From JACKPD01 sp034003145 (lineage in GTDB: Bacteria > Spirochaetota > Spirochaetia > CADAEX01), in NCBI GenBank assembly GCA_034003145.1, contig JAVEZE010000164.1, positions 1-5,626 on the forward strand: a DNA stretch of 5,626 nt. The letters are read 5' to 3'. Each line of letters begins with the position of its first letter. The first letter of the stretch is position 1. Under the pieces are notes generated by a model. The model was not told the DNA's origin and searched no databases. It was given only the letters and a program-made list of their open reading frames with translations. Made by a program: the position numbers and the translations under genes. Of the stretch, positions 1 through 5,626 are shown in pieces.

Positions 1-276
1 CTCAGAAACTCTCTTGTTACCCAGTTAAATCAGGACAGGAACTTTATAATGAATCAGGATGAACTGGTTTCCATCGCGAAACTGAAAACAGGGGAAGAAA
101 GAAAATATTATAACCAGGGAAGAGGGCAGCTGATATATATTACCCAGAGTCTTGACAATGAAACGCTTCAGCAGATTAAAAAGCTTGATAAGCTATACAG
201 CTATCATAAAACAAGGTTTCAGGCGATGGAACTGACTGATAGTTTCAGCAGTATTGAAAAAGCAGCATGGAGATAA
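1..276 (+). CDS. TolC-family outer membrane efflux protein, C-terminal part (5' end outside window)
   Basis: The frame is open from the first base of the window to TAA at 274-276, giving 91 residues without a stop, so this is the end of a longer gene; the ATG at 49 is internal, not the start. The visible part looks like the last helical segment of TolC-like channels: a Tyr-x-x-Gly-x-Gly-x-Leu turn (YNQGRGQLIYITQSLD), then a long amphipathic helix with evenly spaced Leu/Ile and Tyr (LQQIKKLDKLYSYHKTRFQA). This matches the family pattern 'Y..G..s.ldvl.a......l....y.y..a...l'. Such proteins form trimeric tunnels through the outer membrane and periplasm and carry substrate out of an inner-membrane pump. 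The RND permease gene starts 2 bases after the stop, which supports the call. The identification rests on about 90 residues and on context; a wrong family is possible but unlikely. Confidence 0.72.
   Translation, partial: LRNSLVTQLNQDRNFIMNQDELVSIAKLKTGEERKYYNQGRGQLIYITQSLDNETLQQIKKLDKLYSYHKTRFQAMELTDSFSSIEKAAWR
269..272 (+). promoter_or_regulatory. Shine-Dalgarno site choosing the RND start at 279
   Basis: GGAG lies 6 bases before the ATG at 279 and inside the last codons of the upstream channel gene. The earlier in-frame ATG at 267 has only an A-rich stretch before it and no comparable purine motif at the right distance. The site therefore favours 279 as start. It also suggests translational coupling, since ribosomes finishing at 274-276 end within a few bases of the new start. 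Confidence 0.55.
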
Positions 277-278
277 GT

Positions 279-3200
279 ATGGAAAAGGCAATAAGATATT
301 TTATAGAAAACAGGGCAGTTACAGGTTTTATACTGATTCTTATACTGCTGATTGGTATTTTCAGCTTTCTTAATCTGAACCAGGATATTTTTCCATCCAC
401 AGATATGAATACCATGATAATAGATATCAATTATCCCGGCGCAAGCCCCAGGGATTCAGAGATAAACGCGATAATACCGATTGAAGAGCAGTTGTCTATG
501 ATTCCGGGAATTACAGATACGGTTTCTCTTTCCGTAGAGAATGGCGGAACAATAACTGTTTATCTTGACCAGGATTTAAGCGATGTAAAAAGCGTTAAAG
601 ACCAGATATACAGGGAGATAGGAACCGCGACAGAAGGGGTAACTCCCGAAGTTGAAAAAATAAACATTATTGATGTAAACCCTAAAATGATGTCGGTTTA
701 TTCATTCGGAATAACAGCGGAAGAGGGAAGCGGCATCACTGAAAAAGCCCTGATTGATTATGCTCTTCTGCTTGAAGAAAAAATTAAAAGAGTTCAGGGA
801 GTAGGAGAGGTCAAGACAGGCGGAGTAGCTGAAAGGGAGATAAAAATTAATGTAAATCCATACAGTCTTAAGGAAAAATATGTATCTCTAAATGAGATTA
901 TTAAAAGTATTGAAAACAGAAACATCAGGGCAACCGGGGGAACACTTCAATCTGTCCAGAAGGAACAGAGTATTGTTACAATCGGGCAGTTTGATGATCC
1001 GGCGGAAGTCGGCCAGGTAATAATCCGCTCTACTTTTGAAAGGCCGGCGCTCAGGATTGATGATATAGCAAATGTTGAGGACAGCTTCAAGAAACAGGCA
1101 GTTCTGGTCAGGGTAAACAAGAAGCCGGGAATTACATTCAGCATTGTCAAAAAAGAGGATGCAGGAGTAGTTACAACAGTCGACAATATAAAGCAGTTTC
1201 TTGAAAAAGAAAAAAAATCGCTTCCGGAAGGGATAATACTTAATAACATTGATGACCGCTCTCTTTCAATAAGAAGCCTTTTGAGCGTTGTGGCTTCCAA
1301 CGCGGTAATGGGGTTTGTTCTGGTTTTTATAATTCTGCTGATTTTTCTTGATTTCAGAACCGCCTTCTGGACAGCATTCGGAATTCCTACAACCCTTTTA
1401 ATGCTGTTTGTCTTCTTCGGAATAATGGATTATTCACTTGATTTGATTACTCTTGGCGCTGTTATCACTGTTTTGGGCATGCTGGTAGATCACGGAATTG
1501 TTATTGCCGAAAGTATCTATTCCTACAGGAAAAAGGGATATGAGCCTGTGGAAGCCACCCTTGCGGGAGTTAAAGAGGTCTTATCCCCGGTTGTTATTAC
1601 AATACTTACTACCATCGCAGCCTTTCTTCCCCTCCTTTACATAAGCGGAACAATGGGAAAATTTATCAATGTATATCCGGTAATAATTTCCGCTGCATTA
1701 ATCCTTTCCTTTCTTGAAGCAGTTTTTATCCTTCCAGGCCACCTTACGCATGTAAAAAAGAAAAAAGTGAAAGAAATTATTGCTGATGCAGAACCTGCTG
1801 CAGAACCTGACAGAAAAACGGATAATGAGCCAGATACCGAAAGGAAAACAGGATTTGACAGATTTTCAGAAATGTACAGAAAACTGCTTCTGGTTCTCCT
1901 TAATTTCAGATATCTTATTCTGCTGTTTTTTATTTTCACCCTGGGATTAACTTTATATTTATCAAGGGACAATATCAAAAACTTTGTTTTAATGTGGGAT
2001 AATACAGCTGATGCCTTTTTTGTAAATCTTGAAACCCCGGCAGGGACCTCGCTTGAGGCAACTTCCGAAAAAACAGCCCTTATCGAAGAGGTTGTTTCAA
2101 AGGTAATTAAAAAAGATGAATTATATTCAACAAAAACAAACATAGGGCATCATAATGTAAAGAAAATAAACTCACAGGGAAACCATACAAACTGGTCGCA
2201 GATCACTGTCTATCTTGTTCCGCAGGCAGAAAGAAGCAGAACAGTTGAAGATATAATGAAAGCTGTAAACAAGGAAATAAAACAGCAGCAGATCAAGGGG
2301 TTTGAAAAAATACTGTTCGCCAAGCAGTCTATAGGACCTTCCGCAAGCGGACTTGTAGAGATAAAGATAGCGGGAAGCAGCGCAGAAACACGGAAAAAAG
2401 TTTCTGATGAAATTGAAACATTTATGAACTCCTATCCCGGGGTGCTTGATCTTGAGACAGACCAGAAACCGGGAAAGGAAGAGCTTAAAGTTGATTTTAA
2501 TTATTCAGAACTTGCGAAGCTGGAGCTTGATGTAGCCTCGGTCGCGAAAGCTGTTAAAACAGCGTATGACGGTACAGTCGCGACATCATTTCAGACTGAG
2601 AATGAGAAAATTGATTTCCGTGTCCAGATAGATGAAAACTACAGGAGAGATGTGAAATTTCTCCAGGGATTGCTGATTCCAAACGCGAAAGGGCGCCTCA
2701 TAAGGCTTGACCAGATTGCCGCAATCAGCTCAGGCAGCAGCCCTTCGATCATAAATCACTACAACGGGGACAGGGTTATAACAATTACATCCCGGGTTGA
2801 CAGGAATCTTACCACAGCCAATATGGTCACAAGCGCTGTAAAATCGGAGTTTAACTCAATATCAGAGAAATACAGCGGTATAAGACTTATAATCAAGGGA
2901 GAAGCTGAAGAGACTTCAAAATCAATCGCAGACCTCGGGTTCTCTTTTGTAATTGCGATTATTCTCATATATTTTCTCCTTGTACTTCTATTCGGGAAGA
3001 TTGAGCAGCCCCTTATCGTAATTCTCACAATTCCATTCGGGATTATAGGCGCGCTTCTTGCTTTTGTATTTCATAACATGCCCCTCTCCTTTATGGGGCT
3101 TATCGGCATGATCGGCTTAAGCGGTGTAGTTGTCAACGACAGTGTAATCATGGTTTCTTTTATCAATAAATTGATGAAAGAGAGCGCGGCCGGAACAGCA

Positions 3201-3455
3201 AAGCTTAAGGAATGGATAGCAGAAGGGGCAAAACAGAGGCTGAGGCCAATAATACTCACCACGGTAACAACAGTTGCCGGGCTTCTTCCTTCTGTTTACG
3301 GAATCGGAGGCGATGTAAAAAGCCTTGTTCCTGTTGTCATGGCAATTTCCTACGGGCTTATTTTCGCGACAATAGTCTCCCTTTTCCTGATACCGTCACT
3401 CTTTTTGATAGTACGGGATATTAAAAATATATTTACAGGGGGAATTAAGGCTTAA
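279..3455 (+). CDS. RND efflux permease (AcrB-type, inner membrane)
   Basis: This encodes a proton-driven inner-membrane pump subunit of the AcrB/MexB superfamily; the substrate is unknown. The length, 1058 aa from ATG 279 (1062 from ATG 267), is normal for the family. The layout is classic: TM1 at about 14-32, a first periplasmic porter region at about 35-330 (NYPGASPRDSE, then a porter repeat with VQGVGEV), TM2-6 at about 334-487, a cytoplasmic linker at 490-530, TM7 at about 544-562, a second porter region at about 565-880, and TM8-12 at about 884-1045. The TM4 motif is GMLVDHGIVIAES (D404-H405), where AcrB has Asp-Asp. TM10 reads GLSGVVVNDSVIMVSF (N953, D954), without the AcrB Lys. The TM11 motif RLRPIILTTVTTVAGLLP is well kept. 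The pump pairs with the TolC-type gene just upstream; no adaptor gene is visible. The start at 279 is preferred because of GGAG at 269-272. The family is certain; drug, metal or lipid specificity cannot be read. Confidence 0.95.
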   Translation: MEKAIRYFIENRAVTGFILILILLIGIFSFLNLNQDIFPSTDMNTMIIDINYPGASPRDSEINAIIPIEEQLSMIPGITDTVSLSVENGGTITVYLDQDLSDVKSVKDQIYREIGTATEGVTPEVEKINIIDVNPKMMSVYSFGITAEEGSGITEKALIDYALLLEEKIKRVQGVGEVKTGGVAEREIKINVNPYSLKEKYVSLNEIIKSIENRNIRATGGTLQSVQKEQSIVTIGQFDDPAEVGQVIIRSTFERPALRIDDIANVEDSFKKQAVLVRVNKKPGITFSIVKKEDAGVVTTVDNIKQFLEKEKKSLPEGIILNNIDDRSLSIRSLLSVVASNAVMGFVLVFIILLIFLDFRTAFWTAFGIPTTLLMLFVFFGIMDYSLDLITLGAVITVLGMLVDHGIVIAESIYSYRKKGYEPVEATLAGVKEVLSPVVITILTTIAAFLPLLYISGTMGKFINVYPVIISAALILSFLEAVFILPGHLTHVKKKKVKEIIADAEPAAEPDRKTDNEPDTERKTGFDRFSEMYRKLLLVLLNFRYLILLFFIFTLGLTLYLSRDNIKNFVLMWDNTADAFFVNLETPAGTSLEATSEKTALIEEVVSKVIKKDELYSTKTNIGHHNVKKINSQGNHTNWSQITVYLVPQAERSRTVEDIMKAVNKEIKQQQIKGFEKILFAKQSIGPSASGLVEIKIAGSSAETRKKVSDEIETFMNSYPGVLDLETDQKPGKEELKVDFNYSELAKLELDVASVAKAVKTAYDGTVATSFQTENEKIDFRVQIDENYRRDVKFLQGLLIPNAKGRLIRLDQIAAISSGSSPSIINHYNGDRVITITSRVDRNLTTANMVTSAVKSEFNSISEKYSGIRLIIKGEAEETSKSIADLGFSFVIAIILIYFLLVLLFGKIEQPLIVILTIPFGIIGALLAFVFHNMPLSFMGLIGMIGLSGVVVNDSVIMVSFINKLMKESAAGTAKLKEWIAEGAKQRLRPIILTTVTTVAGLLPSVYGIGGDVKSLVPVVMAISYGLIFATIVSLFLIPSLFLIVRDIKNIFTGGIKA
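1787..1810 (+). repeat. 12-bp tandem duplication in the RND linker
   Basis: Two copies of TGCAGAACCTGC/A (11 of 12 bases identical) lie head to tail and encode the doubled Ala-Glu-Pro piece of the acidic linker between TM6 and TM7. It is in frame and does not disturb the protein. It is probably a small slippage duplication in a region under weak constraint. Confidence 0.5.
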
Positions 3456-3470
3456 TAATTATTAAACAAG

Positions 3471-3510
3471 ACAGTATCTGCCCTGATTATTCATGATCAG
3501 GCAGTACTGT
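3471..3510. terminator. Imperfect hairpin between convergent genes, probable two-way terminator
   Basis: The left arm 3471-3487 (ACAGTATCTGCCCTGAT) pairs with the right arm 3496-3510 (ATCAGGCAGTACTGT). This gives about 15 base pairs with two single-base bulges (T3477 and one C of 3481-3483) around an 8-base loop. On the + strand the stem is followed by a short T-rich stretch (TTCTATT), on the - strand by CTTGTTTAATAATTATT. Neither is a perfect U-tract, but the stem sits where the RND gene and aspS converge, 15 bases after the RND stop. The right arm and loop lie in the last seven or so codons and stop of aspS, so the stem is partly coding sequence. Confidence 0.6.
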
Positions 3511-5265
3511 TTCTATTGAAAGCTCTTCCAGCTGATCATCAGCAACATCCGAAGGCGCGTTTGTAAGCATGCAGGTTGCCTTCTGTGTCTTGGGAAAGGC
3601 TATTACATCCCTAATTGAATCAAGGCCAAGAAAAAGCATTACCATCCTGTCAAGGCCAAGTGCAAGCCCGCCGTGGGGAGGGGTACCGTAATCAAGTGCC
3701 TCAAGAAGATAGCCGAACTGCCTCTCCGCGTCTTTCTTTCCAATACCGATTATATCAAGTATTTTTCTCTGCAGGGTTGAGCTGTGCATTCTGATGCTTC
3801 CTCCCCCTATCTCATGGCCGTTTAAGACTATGTCATAGGCATTGGTTTTTACAGCATAGATATCGCTGTCAAGCTTTGAAATATCCTCGGGTTTGGGTGA
3901 TGTAAAAGGGTGATGGAGAACCTCAGGTTTTCCTTTTTCTCCAGGGCCGAACATCGGAAAATCAACAACCCAGATAAGGCTGATATCACTTTCACTGTAA
4001 AGGGAGCATTTTTTCGCGAAAAATTTCCTCAGCTCAGAAAGGCAGCTGCATACAATTTTTTCTTTGTCAGCAAGGAAAATAAGAACATCCCCTGTCTGGG
4101 CGTTCATCCTTTCATAAAGTGAAGATGCTTCCTCATCTGTAAAGAATTTAATTATCGGAGACTGGGGCCCCTCCTCGTTCATCCTTATCCAGGCAACCCC
4201 TTTTCCGCGCATCGGTTTTACAAACTCGGTCATGTAGTCAAGATCTTTTCTCGTAAGCTGAGCGCTGAGTCCTTTCAGGTTTATTCCCCTTATCTTTCCC
4301 TTTTGCGACAGGGCCCCTTTAAAGACTGCAAACTCTGTCTTCTCAAAAATATCAGACAGTTCAGTTATCTCAAGGCCGAACCTGAGGTCAGGCGCGTCGC
4401 ACCCGTATTTGAGCATAGCCTCGTCATAGGTTATTCTCTTAAGAGGAAGCTGCAGCTGCCGGCCGAGGTGCTTGCTGTAAATTTTTTCAAACAGCCCTTC
4501 CACTACTTTTATTACATCCTCCCTGTCGACAAAAGACATCTCAAGGTCAACCTGGGTAAACTCAGGCTGCCTGTCCGCCCTCAAATCCTCATCCCTGAAG
4601 CACCTTGCTATCTGGATATATTTATCATAACCTGCTGTCATCATCATCTGTTTGAAAAGCTGCGGGCTCTGCGGCAGGGCGAAGAATTTGCCCGGGTTTA
4701 CTCGGCTCGGGACAAGATAATCACGCGCCCCTTCAGGTGTTGATTTGGTAAGTATCGGGGTTTCAATATCAATAAAATCATTTTCAAAAAAATAATTTCT
4801 TATTGTATTTGTAAGGCTGCTTCTGAAAATCATCGATTTCTGGAGCTTTGTGTTTTTAAGATCAAGATATCTGTATTTAAGCCGCACCTCTTCGTTTACA
4901 GCTGATGCGTGATACACATCAAAGGGGGGAGTTTTTGATTCGTTCAATACCTCGATCTCTTTCGCGTAAACTTCGATATAGCCTGTCGCGAGTTTTGTGT
5001 TTTCAGATCCTTCGGGGCGCTTTCTCACCTCTCCCCGTACTGATACGACAAACTGGCTCCGCAGGGCCCCGGCAGCTGCGTGGGCGTCTTTGCCGGAGAC
5101 TTCGGGATCAAAAACTACCTGGGTAAGTCCCCATCTGTCATAAAGATCTATAAAGATAATTCCGCCGTGGTCGCGGTAGTTTTCCACCCAGCCGCTTAAT
5201 ATAACTTCTTTACCAGTATCTTTTATTTCAAGGCTTCCGCATGTACAGTTTCTTTTTATTTTCAT
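3487..5265 (-). CDS. aspS: Aspartyl-tRNA synthetase, bacterial type, probably non-discriminating
   Basis: A class IIb synthetase that joins Asp to tRNA(Asp) in the cytoplasm using ATP. The 592 aa match the usual bacterial length. An N-terminal OB-fold anticodon-binding domain occupies about 1-110 (GWVENYRDHGGIIFIDLYDR). Motif 1 is at about 165-172 (IDIETPIL), followed by the flipping-loop region STPEGARDYLVPSR (175-188) and QSPQLFKQ (199-206). Motif 2 is FRDEDLRADRQPEFTQ (223-238). The bacterial GAD insertion spans about 280-410. Motif 3 is at about 529-547 (PPHGGLALGLDRMVM). His33 in RDHGG and Gly86 in RPEG are the residues linked to relaxed tRNA(Asp)/tRNA(Asn) recognition in Pseudomonas aeruginosa AspRS; discriminating enzymes such as that of E. 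coli have Leu in RDLG. Start: ATG 5265-5263, with AGGA 8 bases upstream; known AspRS proteins begin at this point. An in-frame GTG at 5367 would add 34 residues with no family counterpart. The gene follows gatB in the same direction. The family is certain; non-discriminating activity is inferred. Confidence 0.97.
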   Translation of the reverse strand: MKIKRNCTCGSLEIKDTGKEVILSGWVENYRDHGGIIFIDLYDRWGLTQVVFDPEVSGKDAHAAAGALRSQFVVSVRGEVRKRPEGSENTKLATGYIEVYAKEIEVLNESKTPPFDVYHASAVNEEVRLKYRYLDLKNTKLQKSMIFRSSLTNTIRNYFFENDFIDIETPILTKSTPEGARDYLVPSRVNPGKFFALPQSPQLFKQMMMTAGYDKYIQIARCFRDEDLRADRQPEFTQVDLEMSFVDREDVIKVVEGLFEKIYSKHLGRQLQLPLKRITYDEAMLKYGCDAPDLRFGLEITELSDIFEKTEFAVFKGALSQKGKIRGINLKGLSAQLTRKDLDYMTEFVKPMRGKGVAWIRMNEEGPQSPIIKFFTDEEASSLYERMNAQTGDVLIFLADKEKIVCSCLSELRKFFAKKCSLYSESDISLIWVVDFPMFGPGEKGKPEVLHHPFTSPKPEDISKLDSDIYAVKTNAYDIVLNGHEIGGGSIRMHSSTLQRKILDIIGIGKKDAERQFGYLLEALDYGTPPHGGLALGLDRMVMLFLGLDSIRDVIAFPKTQKATCMLTNAPSDVADDQLEELSIETVLPDHE

Positions 5266-5380
5266 TATATCTGTCCTGTTGTTTTCTGTATAATATTTAT
5301 AGATCCATGAAAGAAGCTTTGGATAACAATGCGGCAGATTCAGCATTTCCGCCTCAATCAACCGCACCTTTTCCGTTTCT
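5266..5380 (-). other. gatB-aspS spacer, 115 bases
   Basis: No RNA gene or strong terminator is visible between the gatB stop and the aspS ATG, so read-through from gatB into aspS is likely. An AT-rich patch on the - strand (TATAAATATTATAC, about 25 bases before the ATG) could act as a -10 element, but I find no matching -35 at normal spacing. One small stem is possible (AATGC pairing with GCATT around a 10-base loop), too weak to call regulatory. The aspS frame stays open across the whole spacer. Confidence 0.5.
5274..5277 (-). promoter_or_regulatory. Shine-Dalgarno site for aspS
   Basis: On the - strand, AGGA is followed by 8 bases (CAGATATA) and then the ATG at 5265-5263. This supports the start that gives a 592-aa AspRS, rather than the in-frame GTG at 5367. 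Confidence 0.6.
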
Positions 5381-5626
5381 TCAGGATATTTTTTTCATAA
5401 TCATATCTTTTGTCTTTTTGGGATCTGCCTTGCCGCCTGAAAGTTTCATCACCTGTCCGATAAGAAAACCAATCGGTTTCATGTCGCCTGACTTTATCTG
5501 CTCTACAGCCGCGCTGCTTTGGTCAAGTACTTTATCAATTCTGGAAGAAAGTTCTCCGGAATCATCAAGCTGCTGAAGGTTGTTTTCCTCAATTATTACA
5601 GAAGGGTCCTTCTCTTCAGTTATTAT
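5381..5626 (-). CDS. gatB: Asp-tRNA(Asn)/Glu-tRNA(Gln) amidotransferase subunit B, C-terminal part (5' end outside window)
   Basis: The - strand is open from the window edge to TGA at 5383-5381, giving 81 residues. They match the end of GatB: a helical segment with LQQLDDSGELSSRIDKVLD, then the family's C-terminal tail signature IKSGDMKPIGFLIGQVMKLS followed by GGKADP, equal to the usual 'k.Gk.ka.gfLvGqvMk.tkGkanP'. The protein ends MIMKKIS, about where other GatB proteins end, so the C-terminus looks intact. GatB is the kinase/transamidase subunit of GatCAB: it binds mischarged tRNA, activates the Asp or Glu side chain with ATP and uses ammonia from GatA. The tail domain contacts the tRNA. 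gatA and gatC are not in the window. An A7 run lies just before the stop (5389-5395). The archaeal paralogue GatE shares this tail but is unlikely beside a bacterial-type aspS. Confidence 0.92.
   Translation of the reverse strand: MITEEKDPSVIIEENNLQQLDDSGELSSRIDKVLDQSSAAVEQIKSGDMKPIGFLIGQVMKLSGGKADPKKTKDMIMKKIS

Noticed and set aside
267..278. Upstream ATG at 267 as the RND start
   Set aside because: It lacks a clear SD at proper distance, while ATG 279 has GGAG 6 bases before it. The four extra residues (MEIS) add nothing known. It remains possible.
1637..2143. 168-aa open frame on the - strand
   Set aside because: It is antisense to the RND gene, with a Ser/Phe-rich composition typical of a reverse reading. 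The sense frame is a strongly conserved family.
4010..4023. Perfect 14-base palindrome TTTTTCGCGAAAAA
   Set aside because: It lies within aspS, encoding Phe-Phe-Ala-Lys-Lys. It is low-complexity sequence from a run of Phe and Lys codons, with no regulatory context.
4303..4743. 146-aa open frame on the + strand
   Set aside because: It is entirely opposite conserved aspS coding sequence (GAD insertion and motif 2 region). No recognisable domain.
5281..5320. Promoter for aspS in the AT-rich patch TATAAATATTATAC
   Set aside because: A -10-like element exists, but I found no -35 match at 16-18 bases. Co-transcription with gatB explains expression equally well.
5266..5367. GTG at 5367 as the aspS start, adding 34 residues
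   Set aside because: The added residues resemble nothing in AspRS proteins, which begin just before the CG-x-L / GWV region. ATG 5265 has an AGGA at good spacing and gives the standard length.
5266..5380. T-box or other riboswitch leader before aspS
   Set aside because: The spacer is only 115 bases, shows no T-box core sequence and no strong terminator or antiterminator stems.
5241..5576. 111-aa open frame on the + strand
   Set aside because: It lies opposite the gatB end, the spacer and the aspS start. Its hydrophobic, Ser/Phe-rich composition is what the reverse of those codons gives, and it has no family features.

Overview
The window comes from a bacterium with an outer membrane. It holds the end of a TolC-type outer-membrane channel gene and a full RND pump gene, plus a bacterial-type aspartyl-tRNA synthetase (AspRS) and the end of gatB. 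Base composition is moderate and AT-leaning. Arg is often AGA/AGG and Ile often ATA. I cannot name the phylum; nothing seen (no phage, IS, tRNA, rRNA or CRISPR sequence) marks it as a mobile region.

Layout: (1) Bases 1-276, + strand: last 91 codons of a TolC/outer-membrane efflux protein, cut by the window edge. (2) Bases 279-3455, + strand: a complete inner-membrane RND permease of about 1058 aa, starting 2 bases after the channel gene's stop, so the two are almost certainly one operon. A membrane-fusion (adaptor) gene is not visible; it could lie upstream of the window. (3) Bases 3456-3486: a short gap between convergent genes, with an imperfect hairpin (3471-3510) that probably ends transcription from both sides and reaches into the last codons of aspS. 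(4) Bases 3487-5265, - strand: complete aspS (592 aa). (5) Bases 5266-5380: a 115-base spacer. (6) Bases 5381-5626, - strand: last 81 codons of gatB, upstream of aspS in the same direction.

How the genes work together: the + strand pair encodes two parts of an envelope-spanning efflux or export machine with unknown substrate. The - strand pair belongs to translation. AspRS carries the residues associated with non-discriminating enzymes (His in RDHGG, Gly in RPEG). With the GatCAB amidotransferase gene next to it, this suggests that Asn-tRNA(Asn) is made in two steps: AspRS mischarges tRNA(Asn) with Asp, then GatCAB amidates it.

No clearly new system is present. The points most worth checking are the atypical charged residues in the RND membrane domain (Asp-His instead of Asp-Asp in TM4, no Lys in TM10), the gatB-aspS functional pair, and the A7 run near the gatB stop, where a one-base change would join the GatB and AspRS reading frames.
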